A stretch of DNA of 64,000 nt from Azospirillum sp. 412522 (GTDB lineage Bacteria > Pseudomonadota > Alphaproteobacteria > Azospirillales > Azospirillaceae): assembly GCF_019805165.1 (NCBI RefSeq), contig NZ_RWIJ01000019.1:1-64000 (forward strand), written 5' to 3'. The notes under the pieces are model-generated. The model did no database searches and was not told the origin of the DNA. It saw only the letters and a list, made by a program, of their open reading frames with translations. A program made the translations under genes and the position numbers. Positions 50,656 to 59,736 of this stretch are shown here, piece after piece; within the stretch, counting starts at the first letter, position 1; the number at the start of each line of letters is the position of its first letter.

Positions 50656-52518
50656 ATGGCCACGACCTCCGGGAACTCGACCATCACGGTGAGCGCGAAG
50701 GGCACCCTCGACGCGCATTTCAACCTGCTGGTCGACGGCAAGAAGATCGGTGAGGGCACCACGGATGCCACGGCCAAGGACTTCGTCTTCAAGACGGACA
50801 TCGTCGAGGGCCAGGGCCACAAGGTGCAGGTCCAGTACGACAATGACGGAATTTTCCACGGGACCGACCGCAACCTGATCGTCAACGAGATCACGATCAA
50901 CGGCAAGTCGGTCCTGCCGACCGACGACCATGCCTCCTACGACAAGGGCGCCCTGGACGGCCGCGACGTCGCCGACGGTCAGGCCGGGCTGTGGTGGAAC
51001 GGCACGCTGGTCGTCGATGCCGACAAGAGCTATTTCCCCGCCTCTGGAGCGACGCCCCCCACCATCCCGCCGGTGAGCGAAGTGCCGCCGAGTGAGCCGG
51101 CGCCCTCCACGCCCACGCCGTCCGTGCCGAAGCCGACCGACCCCGGCTTCTACGTCGCCACCAACGGCAACGACAGCTGGTCGGGCAAGCTGGCCGCCCC
51201 CAACGCCGACGGCACCGACGGTCCCTTCGCATCGCTGCAAAAGGCGCAAGCCGCGATGCGCGCCGACCCCAACATCGACACCACCTACATCCGCGGCGGC
51301 GACTACCACCAGAACGGGCTGTGGCTGGACGGCCAGGACTCGGGCGTGACCTTCGCCAGCTACGGCAGCGAGAAGGCGGTGATCCACGGCGGCTCCAACG
51401 CCACGGTGTCCTTCGGCCTCGGCGGCGCCAAGAACGTCACCATCGAGGGCCTGACCTTCGCCGACGGCGTCGTGGGCGGCCACTATGTCTTCGCCGACAA
51501 CGCCTCCGGCCTGACCTTCGCCAACAATGCGGTGAAGGGTGGCGGCTACGGCATCACGGTGCAGAACAGCGCCAACAGCAAGGTCGTCGGCAACCAGTTC
51601 GACGGCACCGGTGCCGAGGCCATCTTCGTCAAGGCCGGCTCCAACGCCACGGTGGTGTCCGACAACCACATCACGCACCCGAACGCCGCCGACCGCGGCG
51701 ATGCCGGCATCTGGATCAACGGCAGCTCCGACGTCCAGGTGACGCACAATCTGGTCGAGGATTCGCCGGAGAAGGCCATCGCCGTCGGCTCGGTCCAGAC
51801 CGACGGCAGCGACGCCACCCACCGGGTGACCATCGCCAACAACAAGGTGGTCGACGCCAACCTCGAGTCCAACGACGGCGGCGGCATCTACCTGATCAAC
51901 CGCCAGCAGGACCTGACCGACCATGTCGTCGTCAACAACGAGGTGACCGGCACCACCGCCACCAACCCGTCGGGCGACGTCGCGAGCTGGGGCATCTACC
52001 TCGACGACTGGACCAGCGGCGCCACGGTGAAGGGCAACCTCGTCCACGGCAACATCGGCGGCGTCTTCCTGCATGGCGGCTGGGACAACACGGTCACCGA
52101 GAACGTCATCGCCGACAACAGCGGCGCCCAGATCGGCCTTCAGCAGCCGGTCGCCTGGAGCGGCTGGCAGGGCCACCAGATGAGCGGCAACGACATCTCG
52201 GGCAACGTCGTCGACGTCCGCGACGGCACCGCCGTCCACATCTACGGCCCGGCGAATGTCGGCAGCTTCCACAACAACTTCTACAGCAACCTGGATGCGT
52301 CCAAGGACATGTTCGACGTCTGGCCGCAGGTATTGGCCGGCGGCGGCAAGGGCGATCTGGCCGAGTGGAAGGCCGCCGGCTATGACAACGGTTCGGTCCA
52401 ACTGGACCCCGGCTTCGTCAATCCGGGTGCGCACGACTTCAGCCTGGCGTCGAACTCGCCGGTCTACGGGATGGGCTTCGACCACATCCCCACCCACGAC
52501 ATCGGCCTGCTGGGCTGA
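50656..52518 (+). CDS. Right-handed beta-helix protein with N-terminal carbohydrate-binding module
   Basis: A 620-residue protein. Residues ~1-120 resemble the Ca-dependent xylan-binding modules of CBM36/60 type (YDNDGIFHGTDRNLIVNEIT). A Pro-rich linker follows (~133-170). A beta-helix of PbH1 repeats (~170-560) opens with FYVATNGNDSWSGKL and has many GNxV/NNxV turns. The fold suggests polysaccharide lyase or hydrolase activity, or surface binding. There is no Sec or Tat signal and no RTX repeats, yet the composition (low Cys, rich in Asn, Gly, Asp, Thr) is that of a secreted protein; type I secretion without RTX is possible. It stands alone. Confidence 0.85.
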   Translation: MATTSGNSTITVSAKGTLDAHFNLLVDGKKIGEGTTDATAKDFVFKTDIVEGQGHKVQVQYDNDGIFHGTDRNLIVNEITINGKSVLPTDDHASYDKGALDGRDVADGQAGLWWNGTLVVDADKSYFPASGATPPTIPPVSEVPPSEPAPSTPTPSVPKPTDPGFYVATNGNDSWSGKLAAPNADGTDGPFASLQKAQAAMRADPNIDTTYIRGGDYHQNGLWLDGQDSGVTFASYGSEKAVIHGGSNATVSFGLGGAKNVTIEGLTFADGVVGGHYVFADNASGLTFANNAVKGGGYGITVQNSANSKVVGNQFDGTGAEAIFVKAGSNATVVSDNHITHPNAADRGDAGIWINGSSDVQVTHNLVEDSPEKAIAVGSVQTDGSDATHRVTIANNKVVDANLESNDGGGIYLINRQQDLTDHVVVNNEVTGTTATNPSGDVASWGIYLDDWTSGATVKGNLVHGNIGGVFLHGGWDNTVTENVIADNSGAQIGLQQPVAWSGWQGHQMSGNDISGNVVDVRDGTAVHIYGPANVGSFHNNFYSNLDASKDMFDVWPQVLAGGGKGDLAEWKAAGYDNGSVQLDPGFVNPGAHDFSLASNSPVYGMGFDHIPTHDIGLLG

Positions 52519-52550
52519 GCGGCCTCGCCGGCCAGACCATCCTGTCCCGA

Positions 52551-52581
52551 CTGCGGGCCGCCCGGCGGCGGGCGGCCCGCA
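52551..52581. terminator. Bidirectional stem-loop between convergent genes
   Basis: A perfect 11-bp stem GCGGGCCGCCC/GGGCGGCCCGC with loop GGCGGC lies between the beta-helix and ClC stops. Its position and stability fit a terminator for both strands, though a T-run is missing. Confidence 0.6.
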
Positions 52582-52591
52582 CGGTCTTCCG

Positions 52592-54367
52592 TCACAGCAG
52601 GCCGCCCTCCCGCAGCCTGCCGTCCAACTCCTCATTGTAGCGCCTCAATGCGTGCTGTTCGGTGAGCTGCCCGATCACCCGCATCCGCTCGGTGCCGTCC
52701 ACCACCGCCAGCACGTCGCTTTCCGCCGTGGCGAAGGCCTTCATCGCCTCGCGGACATTGACGTTGGGCAGCAGCGTTTCTGTCTTCAGGCGGATCAGGT
52801 CGGCGAGCTCGACCGTCTCCGCCGTCTCGCGGTGGGCGTCGGACACGAAGACGATCCCGGCATAGCGGTCGGCATGGTCGACCACGATCACCCTCTGCGC
52901 CGCGCCCAGCGGGAAATTGCGGCGGAACTGGGCGAGCGTCTGGTCGGCGCGCACGGTGCGGAGGTCCTTGCGCATCATCCGCCCGACCGTCAGCTCGCGG
53001 ATCCAGCCGACGTCGGCGGCGCTGCGGATCGACTCGCCGCGCAGGTGGAAGCGCCAGGTGGCGAAGGAATAACCGAAGACGCGCCGGACGGTGAGCGACG
53101 ACACCACCGCGGCGGCCAGCACCGCGATGGTCAACGGCAGGCTGCCGGTGACCTCCAGCGCCAGGAAGGCCATGGTCAGCGGCGCGCCGAGCACGGCGGT
53201 CGCCATGGCGCACATGCCGACGATGCCGATCACCACCGCGGGAATCGCCAGCCCGACCGCCAGCATCCAGCCGATGGCGACCAGCTTGCCGAGCATCGCC
53301 CCCAGGAACAGCGAGGCGAAGAACAGCCCGCCGCGGAAGCCGGACCCGATGGAGATCGCCGACGCCAGCGCCTTCAGCCCGATCAGCGCCAGCAGGACCG
53401 GAGCGGTGTAATAAGCGTCGAAGCCGACATGCAGCGCCCCATGGCCGGAGGACAGCACCGCCGGCGTGGCGAGGGCGAGCAACCCGATGCAGCAGCCGCC
53501 GACGGCCGGGCGCGACCACACCGGGATGCGGCTCCGGTTGAAGAGCGCCTCCACCAACCCGACCGTCCGCATCATGGCGATGCCCAGCAGGGCGCACAGC
53601 ACGCCCATCAGGCAAACCAGCGCATAGTCGGCCGCCCCCAGGCTGCCGGCGAAGCCGACCTGGAGCGACGGCTGGGGCAGGATCAGCCGCATGACGCCGA
53701 CCCCGGTCATCGCGGCGACGCCGACCGGAGCCAGGGTGGAGATCGAATAGCTGGCGACGACCAGTTCGAAGGCGTAGAAGGCGCCGGTCAGCGGCGCGTC
53801 GAAGGCCGCCGCGATCGCCGCCGCGGTGCCGCAGCCGACCAGCGTGCGCAGGTCGGCGCGCCGGACATGGAAGATGCGTCCGAGCTTGGAAGCCACCATC
53901 GCCCCGGCCTGGGCATATCCGGCCTCCATGCCGACCGAGGCGCCGAAGCCGTTGGACAGCATGGTCTGCAGGACCAGCAGAAGGCTTCCATGGATTGGAA
54001 TGCGGCCGCCATGCAGCGCATTGGCCTCCACGGGATCGATGATGGGAACGCGGGGAAGCCGGCCGAGCAGCCAGCCGAGCGCCGCCATCAGGACGCCCCC
54101 GGCGACCGGAACCAGCCCCGCCCGCCAGGGATCGACGGCGGCGGCCCCGCTGACGTCGTACCCCTCAACCGCGAACAGGACGTGATGGAAGGACCGCACC
54201 GCCGCGACGATGGCGGCGACGAGGCCGCCGGCGACGATGCCGATCCCGGCCGCCAGCACCACCAGCCAGATCTCGTCGCCCCGCACGAAGGAGCGCAGCC
54301 AGGCCGGGGCCCTGATGCCCGGGCCTTGCTCCGGGCCGGACAGCCTGGCTCTCAGCGATTGGAACAT
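52592..54367 (-). CDS. ClC-family chloride channel/antiporter with CBS domains
   Basis: A 591-residue ClC protein with a membrane domain (~30-425) and a C-terminal pair of CBS domains (~445-580). The gating glutamate is kept in SVGMEAGYAQ (usual GREGP). The GSGIP and GxFxP anion-binding motifs are divergent (VDPVEANALHG; GGLFFASLFLG), so ion selectivity is uncertain. It lies 57 bases downstream of the aminotransferase gene on the same strand and may be cotranscribed with the importer operon. Confidence 0.9.
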   Translation of the reverse strand: MFQSLRARLSGPEQGPGIRAPAWLRSFVRGDEIWLVVLAAGIGIVAGGLVAAIVAAVRSFHHVLFAVEGYDVSGAAAVDPWRAGLVPVAGGVLMAALGWLLGRLPRVPIIDPVEANALHGGRIPIHGSLLLVLQTMLSNGFGASVGMEAGYAQAGAMVASKLGRIFHVRRADLRTLVGCGTAAAIAAAFDAPLTGAFYAFELVVASYSISTLAPVGVAAMTGVGVMRLILPQPSLQVGFAGSLGAADYALVCLMGVLCALLGIAMMRTVGLVEALFNRSRIPVWSRPAVGGCCIGLLALATPAVLSSGHGALHVGFDAYYTAPVLLALIGLKALASAISIGSGFRGGLFFASLFLGAMLGKLVAIGWMLAVGLAIPAVVIGIVGMCAMATAVLGAPLTMAFLALEVTGSLPLTIAVLAAAVVSSLTVRRVFGYSFATWRFHLRGESIRSAADVGWIRELTVGRMMRKDLRTVRADQTLAQFRRNFPLGAAQRVIVVDHADRYAGIVFVSDAHRETAETVELADLIRLKTETLLPNVNVREAMKAFATAESDVLAVVDGTERMRVIGQLTEQHALRRYNEELDGRLREGGLL

Positions 54368-54424
54368 GCGTCTCCGTGCCGCTTCCCGCGACGGGGGTTT
54401 TGCGGGTTCGGGAAAATCCCGCCG

Positions 54425-55348
54425 TCAGCCGAGCATCGCCCGGGCATACAGATCCGCGACGTGCGCGGTGACCGGGCCGGGCTTGCCGTCGCCGATCCGG
54501 CGGCCGTCGATCCCCACCACCGGCGTGATGCCGCCCAGCGTGCCGGTGACGAAGGCTTCGTCGGCACCATAGACTTCCGCCAGGGTGAAGTCGTGCTCGC
54601 GCACCATGCCGCCATCCTTGCGGTAGAGGTCGATCGCCTTGCCGCGGGTGATGCCCTTGAAGTTGTAGCGGCCGGTGGAGGTCCAGAGCTCCCCCTTGCG
54701 GACGATGAAGAAGTTGGTGGAGTTGCAGCTCGCCACGAAGCCGTGGGGATCGAGCATCAGCGCCTCGTCGGCCCCGGCGTTGATCGCCTGGATCAGCGCC
54801 TGGATGAAGTTGAGGCGGCTGTGCGAATTGAGGCGCAGGTCGAAGACGTCGGGGCCGCTGCAGCGGATGGTCGAGGTCAGCAGCGTCAGCCCGTTGGCCT
54901 TCGATTCCGGCTTCGGCGTCTTGTATTCGGCGATGATGACGATGGTCGCCTGCCCGAGCGCGAAGCGCGGATCCTGGTTCGGCGTCTTCTTGCGGCCGCG
55001 GGTGACCATCAGGCGGATATGGGCGCCGTCGGTCATGCCGTTGCGGTCCAGCGTCGCCTGGATCGCCGCGACCAGCTCCTGCCGAGTCATGCCGATGTCG
55101 AGCTGGATGGCGTTGGCGCCCTCATACAGCCGGTCCATATGGTCGTCGAGCGCGAGGATGCGGCCCTTGACCAGCCGGAGCCCTTCCCACACCCCGTCGC
55201 CCAGCACGAAGCCGGCGTCGAAGACCGAGACCTTCGCCTCGTCGCGCTTGAAGAACTCACCGTTCACATAGATCAGGACCCCGTCGTTGCGGGTGTCGTC
55301 GACATAGCCCTGCGAACTCGTCTTGCTCGCCGCGTTGATCGTTACCAT
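54425..55348 (-). CDS. Class IV aminotransferase (D-amino-acid/branched-chain type) lacking an obvious PLP lysine
   Basis: A 307-residue fold-type IV PLP protein with VFDAGFVLGDGVWEGLR, MLDPHGFVASCNSTNFFIVR and FVTGTLGGITPVVGIDGR. The helix that normally carries the Schiff-base lysine reads LNSHSRLNFIQALIQA and has no Lys, so transaminase activity needs testing. The ATG at 55348 follows AGGAAAGG; a TTG three codons upstream is possible. It sits behind an amino-acid importer operon, with a 7-bp hairpin (55373-55391) in the gap. Confidence 0.88.
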   Translation of the reverse strand: MVTINAASKTSSQGYVDDTRNDGVLIYVNGEFFKRDEAKVSVFDAGFVLGDGVWEGLRLVKGRILALDDHMDRLYEGANAIQLDIGMTRQELVAAIQATLDRNGMTDGAHIRLMVTRGRKKTPNQDPRFALGQATIVIIAEYKTPKPESKANGLTLLTSTIRCSGPDVFDLRLNSHSRLNFIQALIQAINAGADEALMLDPHGFVASCNSTNFFIVRKGELWTSTGRYNFKGITRGKAIDLYRKDGGMVREHDFTLAEVYGADEAFVTGTLGGITPVVGIDGRRIGDGKPGPVTAHVADLYARAMLG

Positions 55349-55444
55349 CACATTCAACCTTTCCTGGCGACGGCCGGCCCTGTCGGCCGGCGATGCGCCG
55401 CGTATTCCCGGATGCCCTAAAGGAAGATCGGCCCGAACGGACGA

Positions 55445-56299
55445 TCAGAAGGAAAACTCGGTGAAGCGGTCCAGGAAGGCGCGCGTGCGCTCCTGCCTGG
55501 GATGCTTCAGCACCTCGTCCGGCGTCCCGACCTCGTGGAAGACGCCGTCGGCGAGGAAGATCACCTTGGTGGCGAAATGGTAGGCGAAGCCCAGCTCGTG
55601 GGTGACCAGCAGCATGGTCCGCCCCTCCTCCGCCAGCTGGCGGATGACCCGCAGCACCTCGCCGACCAGCTCGGGGTCGAGCGACGAGGTCGGCTCGTCG
55701 AACAGCAGGATTTCCGGTTCCATGGCAAGGGCGCGGGCGATCGCCACCCGCTGCTGCTGGCCGCCGGACAGCCGCCCCGGATAGACATCGGCCTTGTCGC
55801 CCAGCCCGACCTTGTCCAGCTCGCGCAAGGCCCGCTCGCGCGCCTCCGCCTTCTTCATCCGCTTGACCGTGACCAGCCCTTCCATGGCGTTCTCCAGCAC
55901 GGTCATGTGCGGGAACAGGTTGAACTGCTGGAACACCATGCCGACGCGCTCGCGGACCTGGCACAGCTCGCTCTCGGGATAGCGCACCGCGTCGGGCTTG
56001 CCGGCGGACACGCGGCCGAGCGGCGTGCCGTCGAGCGCGATCCGGCCGGAGGTCGGCATCTCCATGAAGTTGAGGCAGCGCAGGAAGGTGCTCTTCCCCG
56101 ACCCGCTGCCGCCGATGATGGCGACGCGCTCGCCAGCCGCCACGGAGAAGTCGATCCCCCGCAGCACATGCAGCGCCCCGAACCATTTGTGGAGGCCGGA
56201 GACCTGAAGGATCGTCGCCGGCGGGGACGCGGCCGACGGGATCGACACCGGCATTATGGGATCTGGCATGGAAGCTGTCTCCGGTTGCATGGCCCTCAT
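55445..56299 (-). CDS. Amino-acid ABC transporter ATP-binding protein
   Basis: A 284-residue GlnQ/HisP-type ATPase with Walker A GGSGSGKST, Q-loop VFQQFNLFPHMTVLENA, signature LSGGQQQRVAIARAL, Walker B ILLFDEPTSSLD and H-loop LVTHELGFA. The ATG at 56299 overlaps the permease stop (ATGA); another ATG at 56290 is also possible. The first ~25 residues are a nonconserved leader. Confidence 0.93.
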   Translation of the reverse strand: MRAMQPETASMPDPIMPVSIPSAASPPATILQVSGLHKWFGALHVLRGIDFSVAAGERVAIIGGSGSGKSTFLRCLNFMEMPTSGRIALDGTPLGRVSAGKPDAVRYPESELCQVRERVGMVFQQFNLFPHMTVLENAMEGLVTVKRMKKAEARERALRELDKVGLGDKADVYPGRLSGGQQQRVAIARALAMEPEILLFDEPTSSLDPELVGEVLRVIRQLAEEGRTMLLVTHELGFAYHFATKVIFLADGVFHEVGTPDEVLKHPRQERTRAFLDRFTEFSF

Positions 56300-56961
56300 C
56301 CCTTGCCGGCCATGCGGCGTTCGAGGGTCATCGACAGGAAGGTGGCCGGATAGATCAGGACGAAATAGACGACCGCCACCGTGGTGAGGATTTCGAAGGG
56401 CCGGTAATAGGTCGAGCTCAGCAGCCGGCCCTGGTACATCAGCTCGTGCACCGACAGGACCGAGGCGAGCGACGACATCTTCGCCACCTCCACCGCACGG
56501 TTGGTGAAGGCCGGCAGCATCAGCTTGAAGACCTGCGGCAGGATGATCCGGCGCAGCACGTCGGCGTGCCGCATGCCCAGCGCCTTCGCCCCCTCCCACT
56601 GGCCGCGGGCGATCGACTGGATACCGCCGCGGAAGATCTCCGCCCCATAGGCCGAGGTGTTCAGCGCCAGCCCGAGCAGGGCAGCGGCGAAGGGCGAGAG
56701 CTGCACCCCGATGAGGATCGGAAAGGCGTAGTAGAACCAGATCAGCTGGATCAGCACCGGCGTGTCGCGGAACAGCTCGATATAGACGAGGCTGCCGCCG
56801 CGCAGCAGGCGGCTGCGCGACAGTCGGGCGAGCGCCAGCAGGAAGCCGGCGGCCAGCCCGATGCCGAGGCTGGGCAGCCACAGCTCCAGGGTGACGAGGA
56901 AGCCGCGCATCAGGATCGGGAAGGTCTCGACCACCAGCGCGACGTCGAAGCTGTAGTCCAT
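56296..56961 (-). CDS. Amino-acid ABC transporter permease (second)
   Basis: A 221-residue permease with about five helices, LVYIELFRDTPVLIQLIWFYY and the coupling loop EGAKALGMRHADVLRRIILP. It follows its paralogue by 12 bases and overlaps the ATPase start by four. The two permeases likely form a heterodimer. Confidence 0.92.
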   Translation of the reverse strand: MDYSFDVALVVETFPILMRGFLVTLELWLPSLGIGLAAGFLLALARLSRSRLLRGGSLVYIELFRDTPVLIQLIWFYYAFPILIGVQLSPFAAALLGLALNTSAYGAEIFRGGIQSIARGQWEGAKALGMRHADVLRRIILPQVFKLMLPAFTNRAVEVAKMSSLASVLSVHELMYQGRLLSSTYYRPFEILTTVAVVYFVLIYPATFLSMTLERRMAGKG

Positions 56962-56973
56962 GTCTCCGTCTCC

Positions 56974-57639
56974 TCAGCGGTAGGCGATCAGCCGCGCCTC
57001 GGCGAGCCGGGCCAGCGTGCTGCAGGAGACCAGCAGCACGAGATAGAGCAGGGCCACGCTGGTGTAGACCTCCAGCGGCCGGAAGGTTTCGCTGTTCACC
57101 ATCATCGCCTGATAGAGAAGCTCGCCATAGGCCAGCGTGGAGGCGAGCGCCGTGGTCTTGATCAGCTCGAAGGAGCGCTCGACGAAGGGGGCGACCATGC
57201 GCGTCGCCGCCTGGGGCAGCACGATGCGCCGCATCAGCTGGACGTGGCTCATGCCCAGCGCCCGCGCGCCCTCCCACTGCCCGCGCTCGATCGACTGGAT
57301 GCCGCCGCGGAACACCTCGGCATAGAAGGCGCCCGACTGGGTGGACAGGGCGAGGACGGCGGCGACGAGCGGATCGAGGCTGATGTTGAGCACCACCGGC
57401 AGGGCGTAGAAGAACCAGAAGAAATGCACGATCGGCGGCGTGTTCCGGTAGAACTCGACGAAGACCGCCGCCGGCAGGCGCAGGTACCGGCGCGGCGACA
57501 GCCGCAGCAGCGCCAGGACCAGCCCGACCAGGACGCCGAGGAGGATGGCGATCGCGGCGATCTTGACCGTGTTGACCAAGCCGTCGAGCAGCATCGGCCA
57601 GCGCGTCAGGATCGGCGAAAAGTCCCATTGGTAGCTCAT
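56974..57639 (-). CDS. Amino-acid ABC transporter permease (first)
   Basis: A 221-residue permease paralogous to the next gene, with FVEFYRNTPPIVHFFWFFYA and the coupling loop EGARALGMSHVQLMRRIVLP. It is separated from the binding-protein gene by a 190-base gap that holds an extended inverted repeat. Confidence 0.92.
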   Translation of the reverse strand: MSYQWDFSPILTRWPMLLDGLVNTVKIAAIAILLGVLVGLVLALLRLSPRRYLRLPAAVFVEFYRNTPPIVHFFWFFYALPVVLNISLDPLVAAVLALSTQSGAFYAEVFRGGIQSIERGQWEGARALGMSHVQLMRRIVLPQAATRMVAPFVERSFELIKTTALASTLAYGELLYQAMMVNSETFRPLEVYTSVALLYLVLLVSCSTLARLAEARLIAYR

Positions 57640-57703
57640 GCGGCGTCCTTGTCGATGGCCCCGTCGATGTCTTCTTGCGGCGACGGAGGAAGCGACCCCC
57701 GGC

Positions 57704-57788
57704 CGTCATTCCCGCGAAAGCGGGAATCCAGCCGTCTCAGCCGCTTGGCTGCGGAGTTTTCTGGATCCCCGCCTTCGCGGGGATGACG
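57704..57788. repeat. REP-like imperfect inverted repeat
   Basis: CGTCATTCCCGCGAAAGCGG (57704 onward, arm to 57731) and its inverted partner (57761-57788, ending CGCGGGGATGACG) bracket a 29-base core. Each arm can also fold on itself (CCCGC-GAAA-GCGGG; CCCCGC-CTTC-GCGGGG). This is the widespread GTCATTCCCGCGAAAGCGGG type of intergenic palindrome in alphaproteobacterial genomes. Here it separates the binding-protein gene from the permease genes. Confidence 0.8.
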
Positions 57789-57829
57789 TTGGAAAGGGAT
57801 CGCCCACGACCTTGCGGTCCAGCGGGCGT

Positions 57830-58681
57830 TCAGTGCCAGGCTTCCTTAATGAGGCCCGGGATCTTCGACGCGTCGACGTTCTTCGACTTCAGGTAGGCGG
57901 CGAACACCTGGTCGGGGACGCCCTCGGCGTAGAGGGTCTTGAGCTGCCCGTCGAGCCAGTCGCGGAAGGCCGGGTTCTCCTCCTTGCGCAGGCCGACGCT
58001 GGTCGCCACCGGCTCCACCGGTTCCGGCAGGATGACCTTGCCCAGGCGCAGACGGGTCTGCTGGACGACCAGCGCCGGGTGGAACTGGACGGCGACGTCG
58101 ATGCGCTTGGCCGCGAAGGCGGCGATGGTCTCGTCGTTGTTGGAGAAGCGGTTGATGGCCGCCTGCTTCACCATCGCTGTGACGTTCTTGTCGAGCGAGG
58201 TGCCGAGCGTCACGCCGATGCGCAGCCCCGGCTTGTCGATGTCCGCCCAGGCCTTGATGGGGGAGTCGGCGGCGACCAGCGCGCCCATGGCGTAGTAGAA
58301 CAGCGGGGATTCGGGGAAGTCGATGGCCTTGCGGCGCTCCTCGGTCGGGTCGAGGACGAACATCAGGTCGATCTGGTCGGCCTGGAGCGCGCCCACCGCG
58401 TTGGCCCAGGTCGTCTCCACCGGGACCAGGGTGGCGCCGAGGCTGGCGGCCAGCCGCTGCCCCATCGCCACGCCGACGCCGGTCCAGGTCTCGGTCATCG
58501 GATCCTTGAAGAACCACGGCTCGGCCGAAGTCACGCCGATGCGCAGGCGCTTGCTCTCCTTGACCTTGTCCAGGGTGGACGGCGAGGCGGCCAGCGCCGG
58601 CAGTGCCGACAGGCCGAAAGCGGCGCCGGCGGCAAGGCCGAGCAGGGTCCTGCGGTCCAGCTTCTCCCGGTTGATGGTCAT
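57830..58681 (-). CDS. Amino-acid ABC transporter substrate-binding protein
   Basis: A 283-residue SBP family 3 protein. It has a Tat-like signal (DRRTLLGLAAGAAFGLSALP) that ends ALPALAASP; the mature domain has LRIGVTSAEPWFFKDP and IDLMFVLDPTEERRKAIDF. It lies downstream of the GntR/FCD regulator on the same strand and heads the importer genes. The substrate is unknown; the linked class IV aminotransferase hints at a D- or branched-chain amino acid. Confidence 0.87.
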   Translation of the reverse strand: MTINREKLDRRTLLGLAAGAAFGLSALPALAASPSTLDKVKESKRLRIGVTSAEPWFFKDPMTETWTGVGVAMGQRLAASLGATLVPVETTWANAVGALQADQIDLMFVLDPTEERRKAIDFPESPLFYYAMGALVAADSPIKAWADIDKPGLRIGVTLGTSLDKNVTAMVKQAAINRFSNNDETIAAFAAKRIDVAVQFHPALVVQQTRLRLGKVILPEPVEPVATSVGLRKEENPAFRDWLDGQLKTLYAEGVPDQVFAAYLKSKNVDASKIPGLIKEAWH

Positions 58682-58765
58682 CCTAAGCCTCCTCTGTCTT
58701 TGCAGCTTTGTGTTGTCTTTCGCATTCGCAGGTCCGGACCGGTCGCAGGTCCGGACCGTGGACTC

Positions 58766-59476
58766 TCACCCCGCGCCGGGGCCTTCCCGGCCGCGCAGGA
58801 ACTCCTCGGTCTGGCGGCCGCCACGGGCCATGTGGTCGGTGATCTCCGCCTTCAGCGCGTCGAAATCGTCGGAGAGCGCCATCTCCACATAGCGGTCGTG
58901 GCCGTCGCGGCGCGGGCCGCGGATGCCGTGCGCGCGGTGGTGCGCCGCCCAATAGAGCTGCAGGCGCCCGCGGATGCTGTCCCAGGTCCGGATCAGCAGC
59001 TTGTGCCCGGTCGCCTCATAGACGAAGCCGTGCAGTTGCAGCTCGGCGACGATGCTGGCCGCATCGTCCTGGGCGTCGATGCAGGCGGTGAGCGCGTCGT
59101 GACGGGCGACCAGCCCGCGGCGGAATGCCTCGTCGCGCCGCTCCCAGATATGCTCGAAGGCGAAGACCTCCAGGGTGACGCGCATCGAGTAGATCTCCCG
59201 CACGTCGTCGACGGACAGGTCGACGACATGGGTGCCGGTATAGGGCACGGCGACCAGCAGCCCCTCGTCGATCAGCTGCCGCATGGCCTCGCGCAACGGG
59301 CCGCGGCTGACCCCGAACTGTTCGGCGAGCGCGGTCTCGATGACCTGGGCGCCCGGCTGGATGTCACCGTTCAGGATCGCGGCGCGCAGTCCGTCCGCAA
59401 TGTGGACGCGGAAGGTCGATTTCGGTACGCGCGCCAGGACCGATCCCGCAGCCCTGTTCTTCGCTCCGTCGGCCAT
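58766..59476 (-). CDS. GntR-family (FadR subfamily, FCD) transcriptional regulator
   Basis: A 236-residue regulator with an N-terminal winged HTH (~20-88, ALAEQFGVSRGPLREAMRQL) and an all-helical FCD ligand-binding domain (~95-220, with metal-ligand type Asp/His residues). GAGGA precedes the ATG at 59476. Placed first in the operon with the importer and aminotransferase, it probably controls them and itself; a strong palindrome lies just upstream. Confidence 0.9.
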   Translation of the reverse strand: MADGAKNRAAGSVLARVPKSTFRVHIADGLRAAILNGDIQPGAQVIETALAEQFGVSRGPLREAMRQLIDEGLLVAVPYTGTHVVDLSVDDVREIYSMRVTLEVFAFEHIWERRDEAFRRGLVARHDALTACIDAQDDAASIVAELQLHGFVYEATGHKLLIRTWDSIRGRLQLYWAAHHRAHGIRGPRRDGHDRYVEMALSDDFDALKAEITDHMARGGRQTEEFLRGREGPGAG

Positions 59477-59487
59477 ACGTCCTCGCC

Positions 59488-59511
59488 GTCAATAATCGAT
59501 TGTTGACAATC
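59488..59511. promoter_or_regulatory. Candidate GntR/FCD operator
   Basis: GTCAATAATCGATTGTTGAC (59488-59507) is a 20-base palindrome with one mismatched pair. It overlaps GATTGT-TG-ACAATC (59498-59511), a perfect 6-bp inverted repeat. FCD regulators bind short palindromes with TTGT/ACAA or GT/AC arms. It begins 12 bases upstream of the gntR ATG, well placed for autorepression. Confidence 0.6.
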
Positions 59512-59736
59512 TGCGCTCCACAAACGGGCGTGTCAACGCATGATGTTTAGGTCTCGAAGCAGTCGGCTCGAAAATTGCCGCCCCGACCCGTGCCCTGAAG
59601 AGCGGGAGGACCACCGCCCCATGGCCCGGGATTCACACGCATGAAGAATGCACGCCATGCGATAAATAACCACAGGATGTTGACCGGCCGGGCATCCTCT
59701 CCTAACGTTAGATATGGGCGCCGCCATTAAGATGCA

